NCBI RefSeq assembly: GCF_000425545.1
Contig: NZ_AUDQ01000010.1
Span: 62,001-126,000, forward strand
DNA from: Sporosarcina ureae DSM 2281
Lineage (GTDB): Bacteria; Bacillota; Bacilli; Bacillales_A; Planococcaceae
Direction: 5' to 3'
DNA: 64,000 bases
The position numbers were made by a program, and so were the translations under genes. The notes under the pieces are model-generated. The model searched no databases. It was not told the origin of the DNA and worked only from the letters and a program-made list of their open reading frames with translations. Positions 51,511 to 59,374 of this stretch are shown here, in pieces; the first letter of the stretch is position 1, and the number at the start of each line of letters is the position of its first letter.

Positions 51511-52158
51511 TTATTTGTTATTCCACTGATCGGTAAAAATTAAATCTTCTACACTTCGTCGTTTCTCCCAATTCGCTGTTTCCAATATAGGCGCAGTGGG
51601 ATAATTCTCCGTGTATCCAATAGATAAAAGAGCAATCGGTTCAACATGGGGGGGTATGTTCAAAATATCGCGCACATCATTCTTTTTATAAAAACTCACC
51701 CATCCCATCGCCAGGCCTTCCGCACATGCTGCTAGCCACATATTTTGAATTGCACAAGCAGTCGATAACATGTCCGTTTCAGGAATGGAGTTACGTCCTA
51801 ACACATGTGAACCGCCACGCGTAGGATCACATGTTACGCAAATAGTGATGGGTGCTTCTTTCAATCCTTGTATTTTTAAGCCAAGAAACTTTGTCTCTTT
51901 TTCTCCCTCGTCTTCATAATGAATCGCTAGCGCACGCCTTTCTTTATCGGCTGCCCAAGCCAACTTTTCTTTCGTTTCATCAGATGAAACGATGACGAAA
52001 TTCCATGGTTGCATGAAGCCAACTGAAGGTGCGTGATGAGCCGCTTTCAATATGTTATGCAGCTTATCCTCAGGAATGGGAGTCGGCAAAAAACTTCGCA
52101 CATCTCTTCTATTGTAAATCACTTTGTAGACCGCATCTTTTTCTTCTCTCGATAACAT
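51511..52158 (-). CDS. bluB: BluB-like nitroreductase family enzyme
   Basis: This 215-residue flavin enzyme follows BluB closely: FMN-binding YNRRDVRSFLP near the N-terminus, HHAPSVGFMQPWNFV, CDPTRGGSHVLGRNSIPETDMLSTACAIQNMWLAA and GLAMGWVSFYKK. BluB destroys FMN to make 5,6-dimethylbenzimidazole, the lower ligand of vitamin B12. The segment GGSHVLGR...PETD is particularly characteristic. No cobalamin genes are nearby, so a role in B12 assembly is inferred only from the family; some relatives may be ordinary nitroreductases. GGAGAGATG precedes the ATG. Confidence 0.83.
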   Translation of the reverse strand: MLSREEKDAVYKVIYNRRDVRSFLPTPIPEDKLHNILKAAHHAPSVGFMQPWNFVIVSSDETKEKLAWAADKERRALAIHYEDEGEKETKFLGLKIQGLKEAPITICVTCDPTRGGSHVLGRNSIPETDMLSTACAIQNMWLAACAEGLAMGWVSFYKKNDVRDILNIPPHVEPIALLSIGYTENYPTAPILETANWEKRRSVEDLIFTDQWNNK

Positions 52159-52339
52159 GTAACATCTCTCCTCTAGACCTGTACGTCATTTAGTTTGCTG
52201 TTCGTTATAGATCATCATGACTTTATTATAGTGAAGTTACGTAAAGAAAGACAGGTTTGTTAGAGTAGCACTTACATATACTCTATTTGCTAAGCATGCA
52301 GTTCCAGCCTTATTCGATCAGTATATTTCAAGTAGTAGA

Positions 52340-52388
52340 AAAGTGGTTTCAACCGTTTTGAACATCACCGGTTGAAACCACTTTAAAA
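52340..52388 (-). terminator. Terminator after the CMD-family gene
   Basis: AAAGTGGTTTCAACCG and its complement form a 16-bp stem, with a 13-base loop and T-rich flanks. Confidence 0.8.
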
Positions 52389-52411
52389 TGTACTATTCGT
52401 AAGAAGCTTGC

Positions 52412-52825
52412 TTACTTCTCGTCTGTTTTCGTAATCGATACTCCGCGTTCTGCAAATACTGTTTGCGCAACGGATAAAGCATTTAGCACGCTCGGGAATC
52501 CAGTGTATGGAATCAGATGCATAATGCAGCCGATAATCTCGTCCGGTGTCAAGCCTACATCAAGACCTGTTTTGATGTGCATCTGAATCTGTGGTTTGCC
52601 TTGTGCTACAAGAGCCGTAATTGTCGTAAGGACCTTCTGTTTATTATCCAATCCAGGCCGCGAATAAATATCACCAAATGCAAATTCCACTACATACTTA
52701 GTCAAATCAGGTGCTACATCTTTGAAGCTCTCGCCAATTTCCATCTCACCTGCTGGGTTATCTTCACCCGATAACGTAAGTTCCATTAATTTTTCCAAAC
52801 CACGTTGATAGCGATCTTCCGCCAT
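52412..52825 (-). CDS. Carboxymuconolactone decarboxylase family protein
   Basis: This 137-residue helical protein has the CMD fold: EFAFGDIYSRPGLDNKQKVLTTITALVAQGKPQIQMHIKTGLDVGLTPDEIIGCIMHLIPYTGFPSVLNAL. The redox CxxC of AhpD-type members is not present (the Cys stands alone in IIGCIMHL), so peroxidase activity is unlikely. It may be a gamma-carboxymuconolactone decarboxylase or a relative. The start at 52825 has AAGGAGG ahead; the longer frame does not. It is a single gene about 3 kb from the aromatic block, so a link with aromatics is only a guess. Confidence 0.83.
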   Translation of the reverse strand: MAEDRYQRGLEKLMELTLSGEDNPAGEMEIGESFKDVAPDLTKYVVEFAFGDIYSRPGLDNKQKVLTTITALVAQGKPQIQMHIKTGLDVGLTPDEIIGCIMHLIPYTGFPSVLNALSVAQTVFAERGVSITKTDEK

Positions 52826-53114
52826 TCCAAAAACCTCCTTGATTATAGTAGCCGCCATTCCATCAAAGCTGTCCGTGAACTTTCTTGTGTATTATTATCT
52901 AGCGGTCATACTACTATTGTAGCAATTTTTATAAGAAACCCAAATTTTTCGTCTATTTACGGTTTTATAGCCGATTAATTTGATATATAAGTGCAATAAC
53001 CCACTAACTAGCTTTTCTATTTAGTAATTTAATAAGTGATGTTGTTATTCATTACTAGAAAATCTTGCTATCGTTTATACTTAAAAGAAACAATCGACCC
53101 AGGAGGTTTGCATA

Positions 53115-53411
53115 ATGGAATTTAAAAGTATTGAAGAACAGATTATTCAAAAGTATAAAGATGATGAAAACTTGATGATTCGCCTGTTTGTCCAGTGGTG
53201 CACGAATCATAAACTAAATCCACAAGCTCTTTATCAACAAGCATACCCTGAACAACAGCCAAATCCCGCACTAAAGGAAATCATGGAAAACGATGATGGA
53301 TTTGAGGAGCTTCATATAGATAATGAAACTATGTTGGATGTGCTTCAACTGTTTGGGAATGATGATTTGGCATTTGTAGTAGCTGATGAAATAGCGAAGT
53401 TCACATCATGA
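53115..53411 (+). CDS. Small acidic protein of unknown function
   Basis: This 98-residue acidic protein starts MEFKSIEEQIIQKYKDDENLMIRLFVQWC and ends IDNETMLDVLQLFGNDDLAFVVADEIAKFTS. It has no signal, membrane segment or metal motif. One Cys is present. A strong ribosome site (AGGAGG, 8 bases) supports translation, and codon use looks like that of neighbours. I do not recognise the family. The two halves are helical by eye, separated by a Gln/Pro-rich loop (YPEQQPNP). It stands alone. Confidence 0.75.
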   Translation: MEFKSIEEQIIQKYKDDENLMIRLFVQWCTNHKLNPQALYQQAYPEQQPNPALKEIMENDDGFEELHIDNETMLDVLQLFGNDDLAFVVADEIAKFTS

Positions 53412-53478
53412 TGTGTATCTGCGAGGGAACCATTCCGTTTGTTTATGCTATCAAACGTGAGCAGTTCTTACGCAGATT

Positions 53479-54411
53479 CTATTTTTCAAAAGTATGATCT
53501 CTTTTATAAAAATTCTTACTTTTCACTTGCTTTCCTACTATGAGTACAGCTGAGTACAACACAAGAGCGATGCCAAGTATCTGTAACGGAAGCAGTTGAT
53601 CACCAAGAAACAATACACCAACTAAAACTGCAACAATTGGTTCAATAGTTGCGAGAATCGACGCCTTCCCTGCTTCCAAATATTTTAGACCCGTTGTATA
53701 GAACACATACGCTGCTACGGTGGAAATCAACGCTAGGAGTAAGGCGGCAATCCAAACGTCCACATACCGGAATGTGTCAACCTTGCGCCATACGTCACTT
53801 GTCAGCGACATGAATAAGGCCATATAAAAGAATGTGTACGTAGTAATTGTCAGAGCCGAATATCGTTTCGTTATCGGCTTAGTGAAAACACTGTATAGCG
53901 CATAACAAAATCCCGATAGAATCCCCATGAACAGGGTCTTACTAGGAATACTCTCCGATCCGAGCGGCAATAGTCCGACAACAAATGCACAACCAACAAT
54001 AGCAAATACTAGTGCTAAACCTTTGCGTGCAGTTAGTAATTCCTTAAAGAAGATCCTCGATAGAATCATCACGAATAACGGTCCCGTATATAATAACGTC
54101 ACCGCAAGAGACAAGCTAGAACGTGAAAACACTTCGAAATAAAAGTAGTTAAACAGCGCAAGGCTGAAGATACCTGCACTTGCAAAAAACACATGATCTT
54201 TTATTCGTGTCTGTAACTGATCACGAAAGAACAGCATCATGATGGCAAATAAAAACACAAAGCTGAAGATCCCTCGAATTGCTACTACATCCCAAGCTGT
54301 GAATCCCCTTGCATACAGTGGCGCTATGAATAAACCGATCAATCCCCAACAGACTGCTCCTGCAATTGTGATTACATATGTTTTCGCACTCGGCTGTGTT
54401 TCCACCCTCAT
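53479..54411 (-). CDS. EamA/DMT-family exporter
   Basis: This 310-residue membrane protein has 10 hydrophobic segments formed by two EamA repeats (about 10-145 and 158-295). The segments GIFSFVFLFAIMM and the second-repeat end EAGKASILATIEPIVAVLVGVLFLGDQL are typical of drug/metabolite exporters of the RhaT/YdcZ type. The substrate is unknown. The N-terminus has ITIAGAVCWGLIGLFIAPLYARGFTAWDVVAIRG. It is a single gene, converging on the small acidic protein. Confidence 0.88.
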   Translation of the reverse strand: MRVETQPSAKTYVITIAGAVCWGLIGLFIAPLYARGFTAWDVVAIRGIFSFVFLFAIMMLFFRDQLQTRIKDHVFFASAGIFSLALFNYFYFEVFSRSSLSLAVTLLYTGPLFVMILSRIFFKELLTARKGLALVFAIVGCAFVVGLLPLGSESIPSKTLFMGILSGFCYALYSVFTKPITKRYSALTITTYTFFYMALFMSLTSDVWRKVDTFRYVDVWIAALLLALISTVAAYVFYTTGLKYLEAGKASILATIEPIVAVLVGVLFLGDQLLPLQILGIALVLYSAVLIVGKQVKSKNFYKRDHTFEK

Positions 54412-54777
54412 CCCCCTATTCTAATACATGTACTGATGATCTCACATAAAATAAGTATAGTTATGTACTGAATTATAATGCATACTTGTAGACGAAACCA
54501 TTCCAATAGTTACATATCATATCTAGTAGATTAGTTTATGTTGTTCTCTGGACGTAGAAAAGCGCGATAGCCTTGTCATCAATCATGACAATTCTCTCAC
54601 GCATTTTTTACTACTCTAAAATCCCTTTATCGAACAATACATTATAATGCATAAAGAAGCTTTCACTAGCCAATCAAGTACTGTCACGAATTAGCTTAAG
54701 CATTGTATGTGCACAGATCTCATTATTCCGTCCTACATCAATCATGTATCGTTTAAGTGACGGACTATAAAATCCCG
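54412..54777. other. Intergenic stretch with possible gene remnants
   Basis: No intact gene is visible. On the minus strand, broken frames read LKRYMIDVGRNNEICAHTMLK (about 54680-54760) and MRERIVMIDDKAIALF (about 54540-54600), each running into a stop. They could be a decayed gene, but I cannot name it. Confidence 0.3.
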
Positions 54778-55500
54778 CTACTCAACAATCAAAAAATCCA
54801 CACTACCTACCCCAACATCAACTTTCAAATGAATGTTAGTATCCGAATGATTGTATGCTTCATTTACATAGATGCCTTTACCCTTAGATATTAAATCTTT
54901 TGTTCCCACGCTACCTATCCCCTTTGAAATAGTTAATTTAACTCCAGTCTCTTTAGGTAAATGAATCTTCGCATCGCCCACTCCCAGGTTGATGTCCACG
55001 TCAAAGCTATCCTTCCATTCGCCGCCTAGATTGATCGTCGTATCCCCCACACCAGCATCAATTGATACATGACTGAGATGGATTCCTGCCAATCTCAGTT
55101 CTGAATCAGATACACCCATTTCGACATCGAGGTTCACAGGTATTTCATTTGTCAGTTGAAGATTCCAATCGTTTCGATGCTTCCGCAAAGCTGAAAAACC
55201 TTTCATTTTCTGCTGAATCTCTACATATCCGATATCTCTTTTATTCTTATACGTAACGGATGGATACCATTTTTTCACGTTCGTATCAATGTCCCCATCC
55301 ACCCATTGCGTTGCCCCGCCCTCAATTAGAAGAGTACCGGCACCAAAACCGATAGCCACTTCGAGCGACTTCGCGTTATCCTTTTCAATTGACAATGCAC
55401 CAGAGACCCGGTCCGATTTCATCCAGTCATATACCCAAAAGCTCACTATACCTAACAGTACTGTGCCCGCAATAACTATCAGTATTTTCCGCATATTCAC
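54778..55500 (-). CDS. Membrane-anchored toast-rack/LiaF-like protein
   Basis: This 240-residue protein has a single N-terminal membrane helix (about 4-24) and an outside domain built from repeated beta hairpins. A Gly-x-Gly/Ser-Asp turn recurs six times: IGFGAGTLLIEGG, MGVSDSELRLAG, AGVGDTTINLGG, LGVGDAKIHLPK, KGIGSVGTK and VGVGSVDFLIVE. This fits the toast-rack/DUF4097-like beta-solenoid found at the C-terminus of LiaF, which senses or damps cell-envelope stress. No liaRS genes lie beside it, and the membrane part of LiaF (several helices) is absent, so it is a relative and not LiaF itself. It has its own start site (GGGGTGTGAAT). Confidence 0.72.
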   Translation of the reverse strand: MNMRKILIVIAGTVLLGIVSFWVYDWMKSDRVSGALSIEKDNAKSLEVAIGFGAGTLLIEGGATQWVDGDIDTNVKKWYPSVTYKNKRDIGYVEIQQKMKGFSALRKHRNDWNLQLTNEIPVNLDVEMGVSDSELRLAGIHLSHVSIDAGVGDTTINLGGEWKDSFDVDINLGVGDAKIHLPKETGVKLTISKGIGSVGTKDLISKGKGIYVNEAYNHSDTNIHLKVDVGVGSVDFLIVE

Positions 55501-55626
55501 ACCCCTTTACTCTATCATAAGCGAAACTCAATAAATTTGAGTCCATCAGATGACTGAAGTTTACATCAGACTAAGGTCTGAGTGGTAAAGTATATGGAGT
55601 CCTTATGGTGATTATTTCATTTCACA

Positions 55627-55672
55627 ACAAAAAATCGCTTACACTGAGACATCACAATTCAGCATAAGCAAT
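55627..55672 (-). terminator. Terminator of the aromatic operon
   Basis: ATTGCTTATGCTGA and TCAGTGTAAGCGAT pair with one internal mismatch pair on the minus strand and are followed by TTTTTTGTTG, right after the flavin reductase gene. Confidence 0.8.
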
Positions 55673-55688
55673 TTCATATTTGCTGTGG

Positions 55689-56162
55689 TTAAACTTTTAC
55701 TACCTCATTTGTTAGTTTTCCAAACTTCCCAGCGAAATAAGTCAAGGCATCTCCTTCATTATTTACGAAGTTCTGTACTTCACCCACGAATAACACATGA
55801 TCACCGCCATCATACTCTTGCCATGGCTTACATTCAATATAAGCCAGCGACTCTTTAAGGCGAGGAGCGTGTTCACCTTGAATCCAGTTAAAAGGTGCTA
55901 CCTCTTTCGGTCGTCCAGCAAAATGCATGGCAACATCCTCTTGAGAAGCATTTAAAATATTAACAGTAAATGCATTATTTTTCATATGTTCAAATGCTTT
56001 TGTTTTGCGGTCTACTGACACTAGTACGAGAGGAGGATCTAGTGATACGGAAGTAAATGAGTTCGCTGTTAATCCATGAGATCCATTTTCTGTTTTGCAC
56101 GTCACAACTGTTACGCCAGTTGCAAATTTCCCCATGCAGTTTCTAAATTCTTTAACATCCAT
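55689..56162 (-). CDS. Flavin reductase of a two-component monooxygenase
   Basis: This 157-residue protein is a flavin-reductase-domain (HpaC/PheA2) enzyme. Landmarks are MGKFATGVTVVTC, HGLTANSFTSVSLDPPLVLVSVDR, FTVNILNASQEDVAMHFAG and DHVLFVGEVQNF. It would reduce FAD or FMN with NADH and pass it to the monooxygenase encoded upstream in the same operon. Its length is that of PheA2 of thermophilic Bacilli. It is the last gene, 22 bp after the FAD synthetase gene. Confidence 0.9.
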   Translation of the reverse strand: MDVKEFRNCMGKFATGVTVVTCKTENGSHGLTANSFTSVSLDPPLVLVSVDRKTKAFEHMKNNAFTVNILNASQEDVAMHFAGRPKEVAPFNWIQGEHAPRLKESLAYIECKPWQEYDGGDHVLFVGEVQNFVNNEGDALTYFAGKFGKLTNEVVKV

Positions 56163-56184
56163 TTATATGACCCCCATAATAATT

Positions 56185-56736
56185 TTAATGTGAATTAGTT
56201 ATAGCATACGACTTCCTACCTAATAAGTAATAAGCTTGTTCTGCTTTTTGTTGTCTGAATAGTTCACGGATCCGTGTTGAGGAGATAACTTCACCTTTTG
56301 AACACGTAACTACAGGATGTTGAAATGCATTAAAATGTTTGGTTAAATCTTCAATCGAACCACTTTTCCCACTTCCAAAGTGAAAGCCAGGTCCAATCCA
56401 TATTTCTTTCGGATTAATTTTACTTAATTCATCGATAAAGTCTTGCACACTTCTTGACGCGTACACCTGATCAAACGGAGCGAAAACGGTATAGGAGACA
56501 CCTAACTCTTCAAGAAACTTTTTCTTTTCAGGTAGCGAAGTCAGCTTGGATTGATTTTGAAAATAAACTTTGGGTGGGGGATCAAATGTGTAAACAACTA
56601 GTGGTACCCCATAACGATCCGCTTGTGCCTTAGCTTGACTAATCAAAGCTTGATGTCCTCTATGAATCCCGTCAAATGCGCCAATCGTCACAATAGATTG
56701 ATTCAATTCTAGTTGATTGTCTTGAAAACAAATCAT
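56185..56736 (-). CDS. Single-domain FAD synthetase (RibF N-terminal type)
   Basis: This 183-residue protein corresponds to the N-terminal, FMN adenylyltransferase half of RibF. The nucleotidyltransferase motifs are GAFDGIHRGHQALI (the HxGH type) and ISSTRIRELFRQ. The riboflavin kinase domain that usually follows is missing, and the frame ends in a normal stop after YAITNSH. So it would make FAD from FMN but not FMN from riboflavin. It sits between the dioxygenase and the flavin reductase in a flavin monooxygenase operon, which suggests a dedicated FAD supply. The ATG has only a weak ribosome site (GAGGCGACT). Confidence 0.85.
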   Translation of the reverse strand: MICFQDNQLELNQSIVTIGAFDGIHRGHQALISQAKAQADRYGVPLVVYTFDPPPKVYFQNQSKLTSLPEKKKFLEELGVSYTVFAPFDQVYASRSVQDFIDELSKINPKEIWIGPGFHFGSGKSGSIEDLTKHFNAFQHPVVTCSKGEVISSTRIRELFRQQKAEQAYYLLGRKSYAITNSH

Positions 56737-56804
56737 AATAGTCGCCTCGCTTTCTCAATTGTACAAAGAGAGAAGGATAAAACCCTTCTGCTCTTGAATC
56801 ATAC

Positions 56805-57587
56805 TTATACAGTGCGCATTACAAAGTCTAGAGAGGAGACTTTACACCCGTCTTTTTCTTCGATCTTTGTCATTAAGTCTAAGCGAACACCGTCTGCTAC
56901 ATCTGTTTCCAACCATTCATCGCCTTCGAAAAATACTTGGGTAATTAGTGTTTCATGACCTTCTGCCTCAAACATTAAATGTAAGTGTGCTGGTCGCATC
57001 GGATGCTGATCCGTATATTCTAAAAATTCTCCTGTCGGTCCGTCAGTTGGAATTGAATACGGAAGAGGTACTATTGTTTTAACTTCAAAGTTTCCATTTT
57101 CATCTGTGTAAAAATGTCCTCTAAAATTATATTTTGGTGCCTCCGAATCAAATGCTGAATACTTACCAGAAGCATCATTTTGCCACATTTCTACTCTTGC
57201 TTTGGCAAGTGGTTCTCCATTTGTACTACTAACGTTTCCGCTAAAGTACATGACATCTCCAGCTTCATTAGGGCGTTGTGTCAATACAAGTGGTTGTCCC
57301 GGCTTAGCTTCGATGAGAGGCGTTCCTTCAACAAAATAGGGTCCTAATAGCGAAGGTTGCGTTCCAGGCTTGTCTGTATACATCGCTCTTAAAACATGAC
57401 TTTCTAAGAATACGTCCGCATAAAGTGGTAGTTCTCCAGCACGACCTAAGCGATCTGCCCAATCCACAAAGTTTGTATACTCTTCATGATTCAAGTTTGC
57501 TTCTTTTAAAAAGTTTTGTACATGTGCTATGAATAAGTTAAATACCTCTTCTACACGTTCATTTTTCTTTGATATTTGTTTTAACAT
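56805..57587 (-). CDS. catA: Intradiol ring-cleavage dioxygenase (catechol 1,2-dioxygenase type)
   Basis: This 260-residue enzyme has an N-terminal helical dimerisation domain and the beta-sandwich catalytic domain. Iron ligands appear as Tyr in LLGPYFVEGTPL, Tyr in PLPYSIPTDG and two His in RPAHLHL; the Arg in YNFRGHFYTDENG is also conserved. It would open catechol between the hydroxyls to cis,cis-muconate. A closely related family, hydroxyquinol 1,2-dioxygenase, has the same motifs and also occurs next to HpaB-like monooxygenases, so that is the chief alternative. I chose the ATG at 57587 because GAGGAGG stands 8 bases before it. It follows the monooxygenase gene by 42 bp. Confidence 0.85.
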   Translation of the reverse strand: MLKQISKKNERVEEVFNLFIAHVQNFLKEANLNHEEYTNFVDWADRLGRAGELPLYADVFLESHVLRAMYTDKPGTQPSLLGPYFVEGTPLIEAKPGQPLVLTQRPNEAGDVMYFSGNVSSTNGEPLAKARVEMWQNDASGKYSAFDSEAPKYNFRGHFYTDENGNFEVKTIVPLPYSIPTDGPTGEFLEYTDQHPMRPAHLHLMFEAEGHETLITQVFFEGDEWLETDVADGVRLDLMTKIEEKDGCKVSSLDFVMRTV

Positions 57588-57629
57588 TATAATTTCCTCC
57601 TCTATTTTACGTTTCACACTTTTAAAAAC

Positions 57630-59174
57630 TTACTTTTTTCCATAAGCATGTACATCGTCATTATTAATCCAAGTCGGATTGACCCAACCATCTAAATTGT
57701 AATCATCCATACATTTCTGTACAAAATCTTCAAACTTTTGTGCTTGACCACTAGCTTTTGCGGTTATTAAATTTTCCAAGCGTATATTTTCGTTGTTACC
57801 AGAATAATTTCTTTCATACAACTCGTGTCGACCGCCATATTCAGTTCCAATTGCATCCCAAAGTAACTTAATCACTTTGATCTTTTCTTCAGCTTCTATA
57901 CCGTTTGATCCACGGTATAATTTATCAATGATTGGGCGCAGTTCAGCATTTTTAAAATCAGCAGCACTAGACGGCTGCACAATTAAACTTCCCGCAACAA
58001 CTGTCTCTACAATATTTTTCACATGTGACCAACCATCAGACATGAACACACGATATGCCAAGCCATATTCTAGATTAGGTAAAACAGTATTGTTAGCTCC
58101 TTTTTCAGGATTCAATGCCATTGCATCACTCATTGCCCAAAACATATTACGATATGCAATGACTTCACCAATTTGGGCTTGGACACCGCGGAATGAATCC
58201 GTTCCATTCCCCCGTAATGCCTTAATAAGTAGACCTGAAATGAAGTCCAATTTCACGGCGAATCTTGTTACACCGTGGAAAGTTAAACGGTGAAGGAATC
58301 CACTTTCAGCAAAAAACGTATTCGCTTTTTCAATGTCTTTGTAAACTAACACGTTCTCCCATGGTATGAGAGCGTTCTCAAAAACTAGTACAGAATCATT
58401 TTCATCGAAGCGGCTACTAAGTGGATAGTCGAAAGGACTTCCTGTAACAGCTGCATTCATTTCATAAGATGCTCGACAGACTAATTTAATGCCTGGTGTA
58501 TTCATATCTGCGACGAAGACGAGTGCATATTCTTCGCTAGGAATTGCAAGTGCACCGTAGTGAGCAACGAAATTATAGTTTGTAAGTGCAGAACCTGTTG
58601 CAACCATCTTTGCACCACTCACTAAAATCCCTTCTTCCGTTTCACCTACCGCATGAATAAAGACATCTTTCACTTCGTCGATTGGCTTATCGCGATCAAC
58701 AGGAGGATTGATAATTGCATGGTTGAAGAACCAGTTTTTCTCTTGAACTTCTTTGTACCACCTTCTTGCATTGTCAGCGTACTCACCGTAATACTCTGGG
58801 TTTGCGCCTAACGTGGCTAAGAATGAAGCTTTATAATCTGGAGAACGTCCCATTTGTCCATAAGACATTTTGGCCCACTCCGCGATTGCATCCCGCGTTT
58901 TAAACAAATCTTCAGGTGTTTCATCTGGTACGAAGAAACGCTGTGTATATCCACCGTTACCAGTATCTGTTTCCCGTGTTAAAATCTCTTTATGTTTTGG
59001 ATCATGTAATGCATCATAAAGGCTAGCAATAGAGCGTGCACTATTTCTAAAGCCGGGATGAGTTGTTACGTCTTCTACTTTTTTCCCGTGTAGCCAAATT
59101 TCACGATTATCTCTTAAGCTCTCAAGGTATTCTGCTCCGGTCATAGGTAATCTAACTGCTTGTTTTACTGTCAT
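57630..59174 (-). CDS. Flavin-dependent phenol monooxygenase, HpaB/PheA1 family
   Basis: This 514-residue protein is a reduced-flavin-dependent monooxygenase of the HpaB/PheA1 family (acyl-CoA dehydrogenase fold). It begins with VRLPMTGAEYLESLRDNREIWLHGKKVEDVTTHPGF, and shows INPPVDRDKP, YNFVAHYGALAIPSEEYALVFVADMN, NDSVLVFENALIPWENVLVYKD and LHRLTFHGVTRFAVKLDF. It adds a hydroxyl ortho to a phenol and needs a separate reductase, which is at 55689. Together with the intradiol dioxygenase this best fits phenol hydroxylase (PheA1) of Bacillus/Geobacillus, about 500 residues. 4-Hydroxyphenylacetate, nitrophenol or chlorophenol are alternatives. AAGGGGGT precedes the ATG. Confidence 0.88.
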   Translation of the reverse strand: MTVKQAVRLPMTGAEYLESLRDNREIWLHGKKVEDVTTHPGFRNSARSIASLYDALHDPKHKEILTRETDTGNGGYTQRFFVPDETPEDLFKTRDAIAEWAKMSYGQMGRSPDYKASFLATLGANPEYYGEYADNARRWYKEVQEKNWFFNHAIINPPVDRDKPIDEVKDVFIHAVGETEEGILVSGAKMVATGSALTNYNFVAHYGALAIPSEEYALVFVADMNTPGIKLVCRASYEMNAAVTGSPFDYPLSSRFDENDSVLVFENALIPWENVLVYKDIEKANTFFAESGFLHRLTFHGVTRFAVKLDFISGLLIKALRGNGTDSFRGVQAQIGEVIAYRNMFWAMSDAMALNPEKGANNTVLPNLEYGLAYRVFMSDGWSHVKNIVETVVAGSLIVQPSSAADFKNAELRPIIDKLYRGSNGIEAEEKIKVIKLLWDAIGTEYGGRHELYERNYSGNNENIRLENLITAKASGQAQKFEDFVQKCMDDYNLDGWVNPTWINNDDVHAYGKK

Positions 59175-59194
59175 AAATATACCCCCTTATTTAT

Positions 59195-59208
59195 TGTAAC
59201 CGCTTACT
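59195..59208. promoter_or_regulatory. cre-like box upstream of the phenol monooxygenase gene
   Basis: TGTAACCGCTTACT deviates from the cre consensus only at the last base. It lies 21 bases before the monooxygenase ATG. Catabolite repression of the aromatic operon is plausible. Confidence 0.5.
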
Positions 59209-59334
59209 AATCTGAATATTACATGCTTTCTTGAAAGTTAGTAACTGTAAATATATATTAATAAATGATTAATGACTAGCAGTTTTTGTGGGTAGGATTG
59301 AACGTCCCTTTTAAATATTAGGTTTTACATACGC

Positions 59335-59366
59335 AAAAAAGACGAATCAATAATCGACTCGTCTTG
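59335..59366 (-). terminator. Terminator after the aromatic sensor gene
   Basis: AAGACGA and TCGTCTT form the outer stem with an inner AT-rich part, followed by TTTTTGCG on the minus strand. Confidence 0.75.
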
Positions 59367-59374
59367 GAATTTCA

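Noticed and set aside
52412-52825. CMD-family gene as the missing muconolactone step of the aromatic block
   Set aside because: It belongs to the protocatechuate-type CMD family in the broad sense only, lies 3 kb away with its own terminator, and lacks supporting neighbours.
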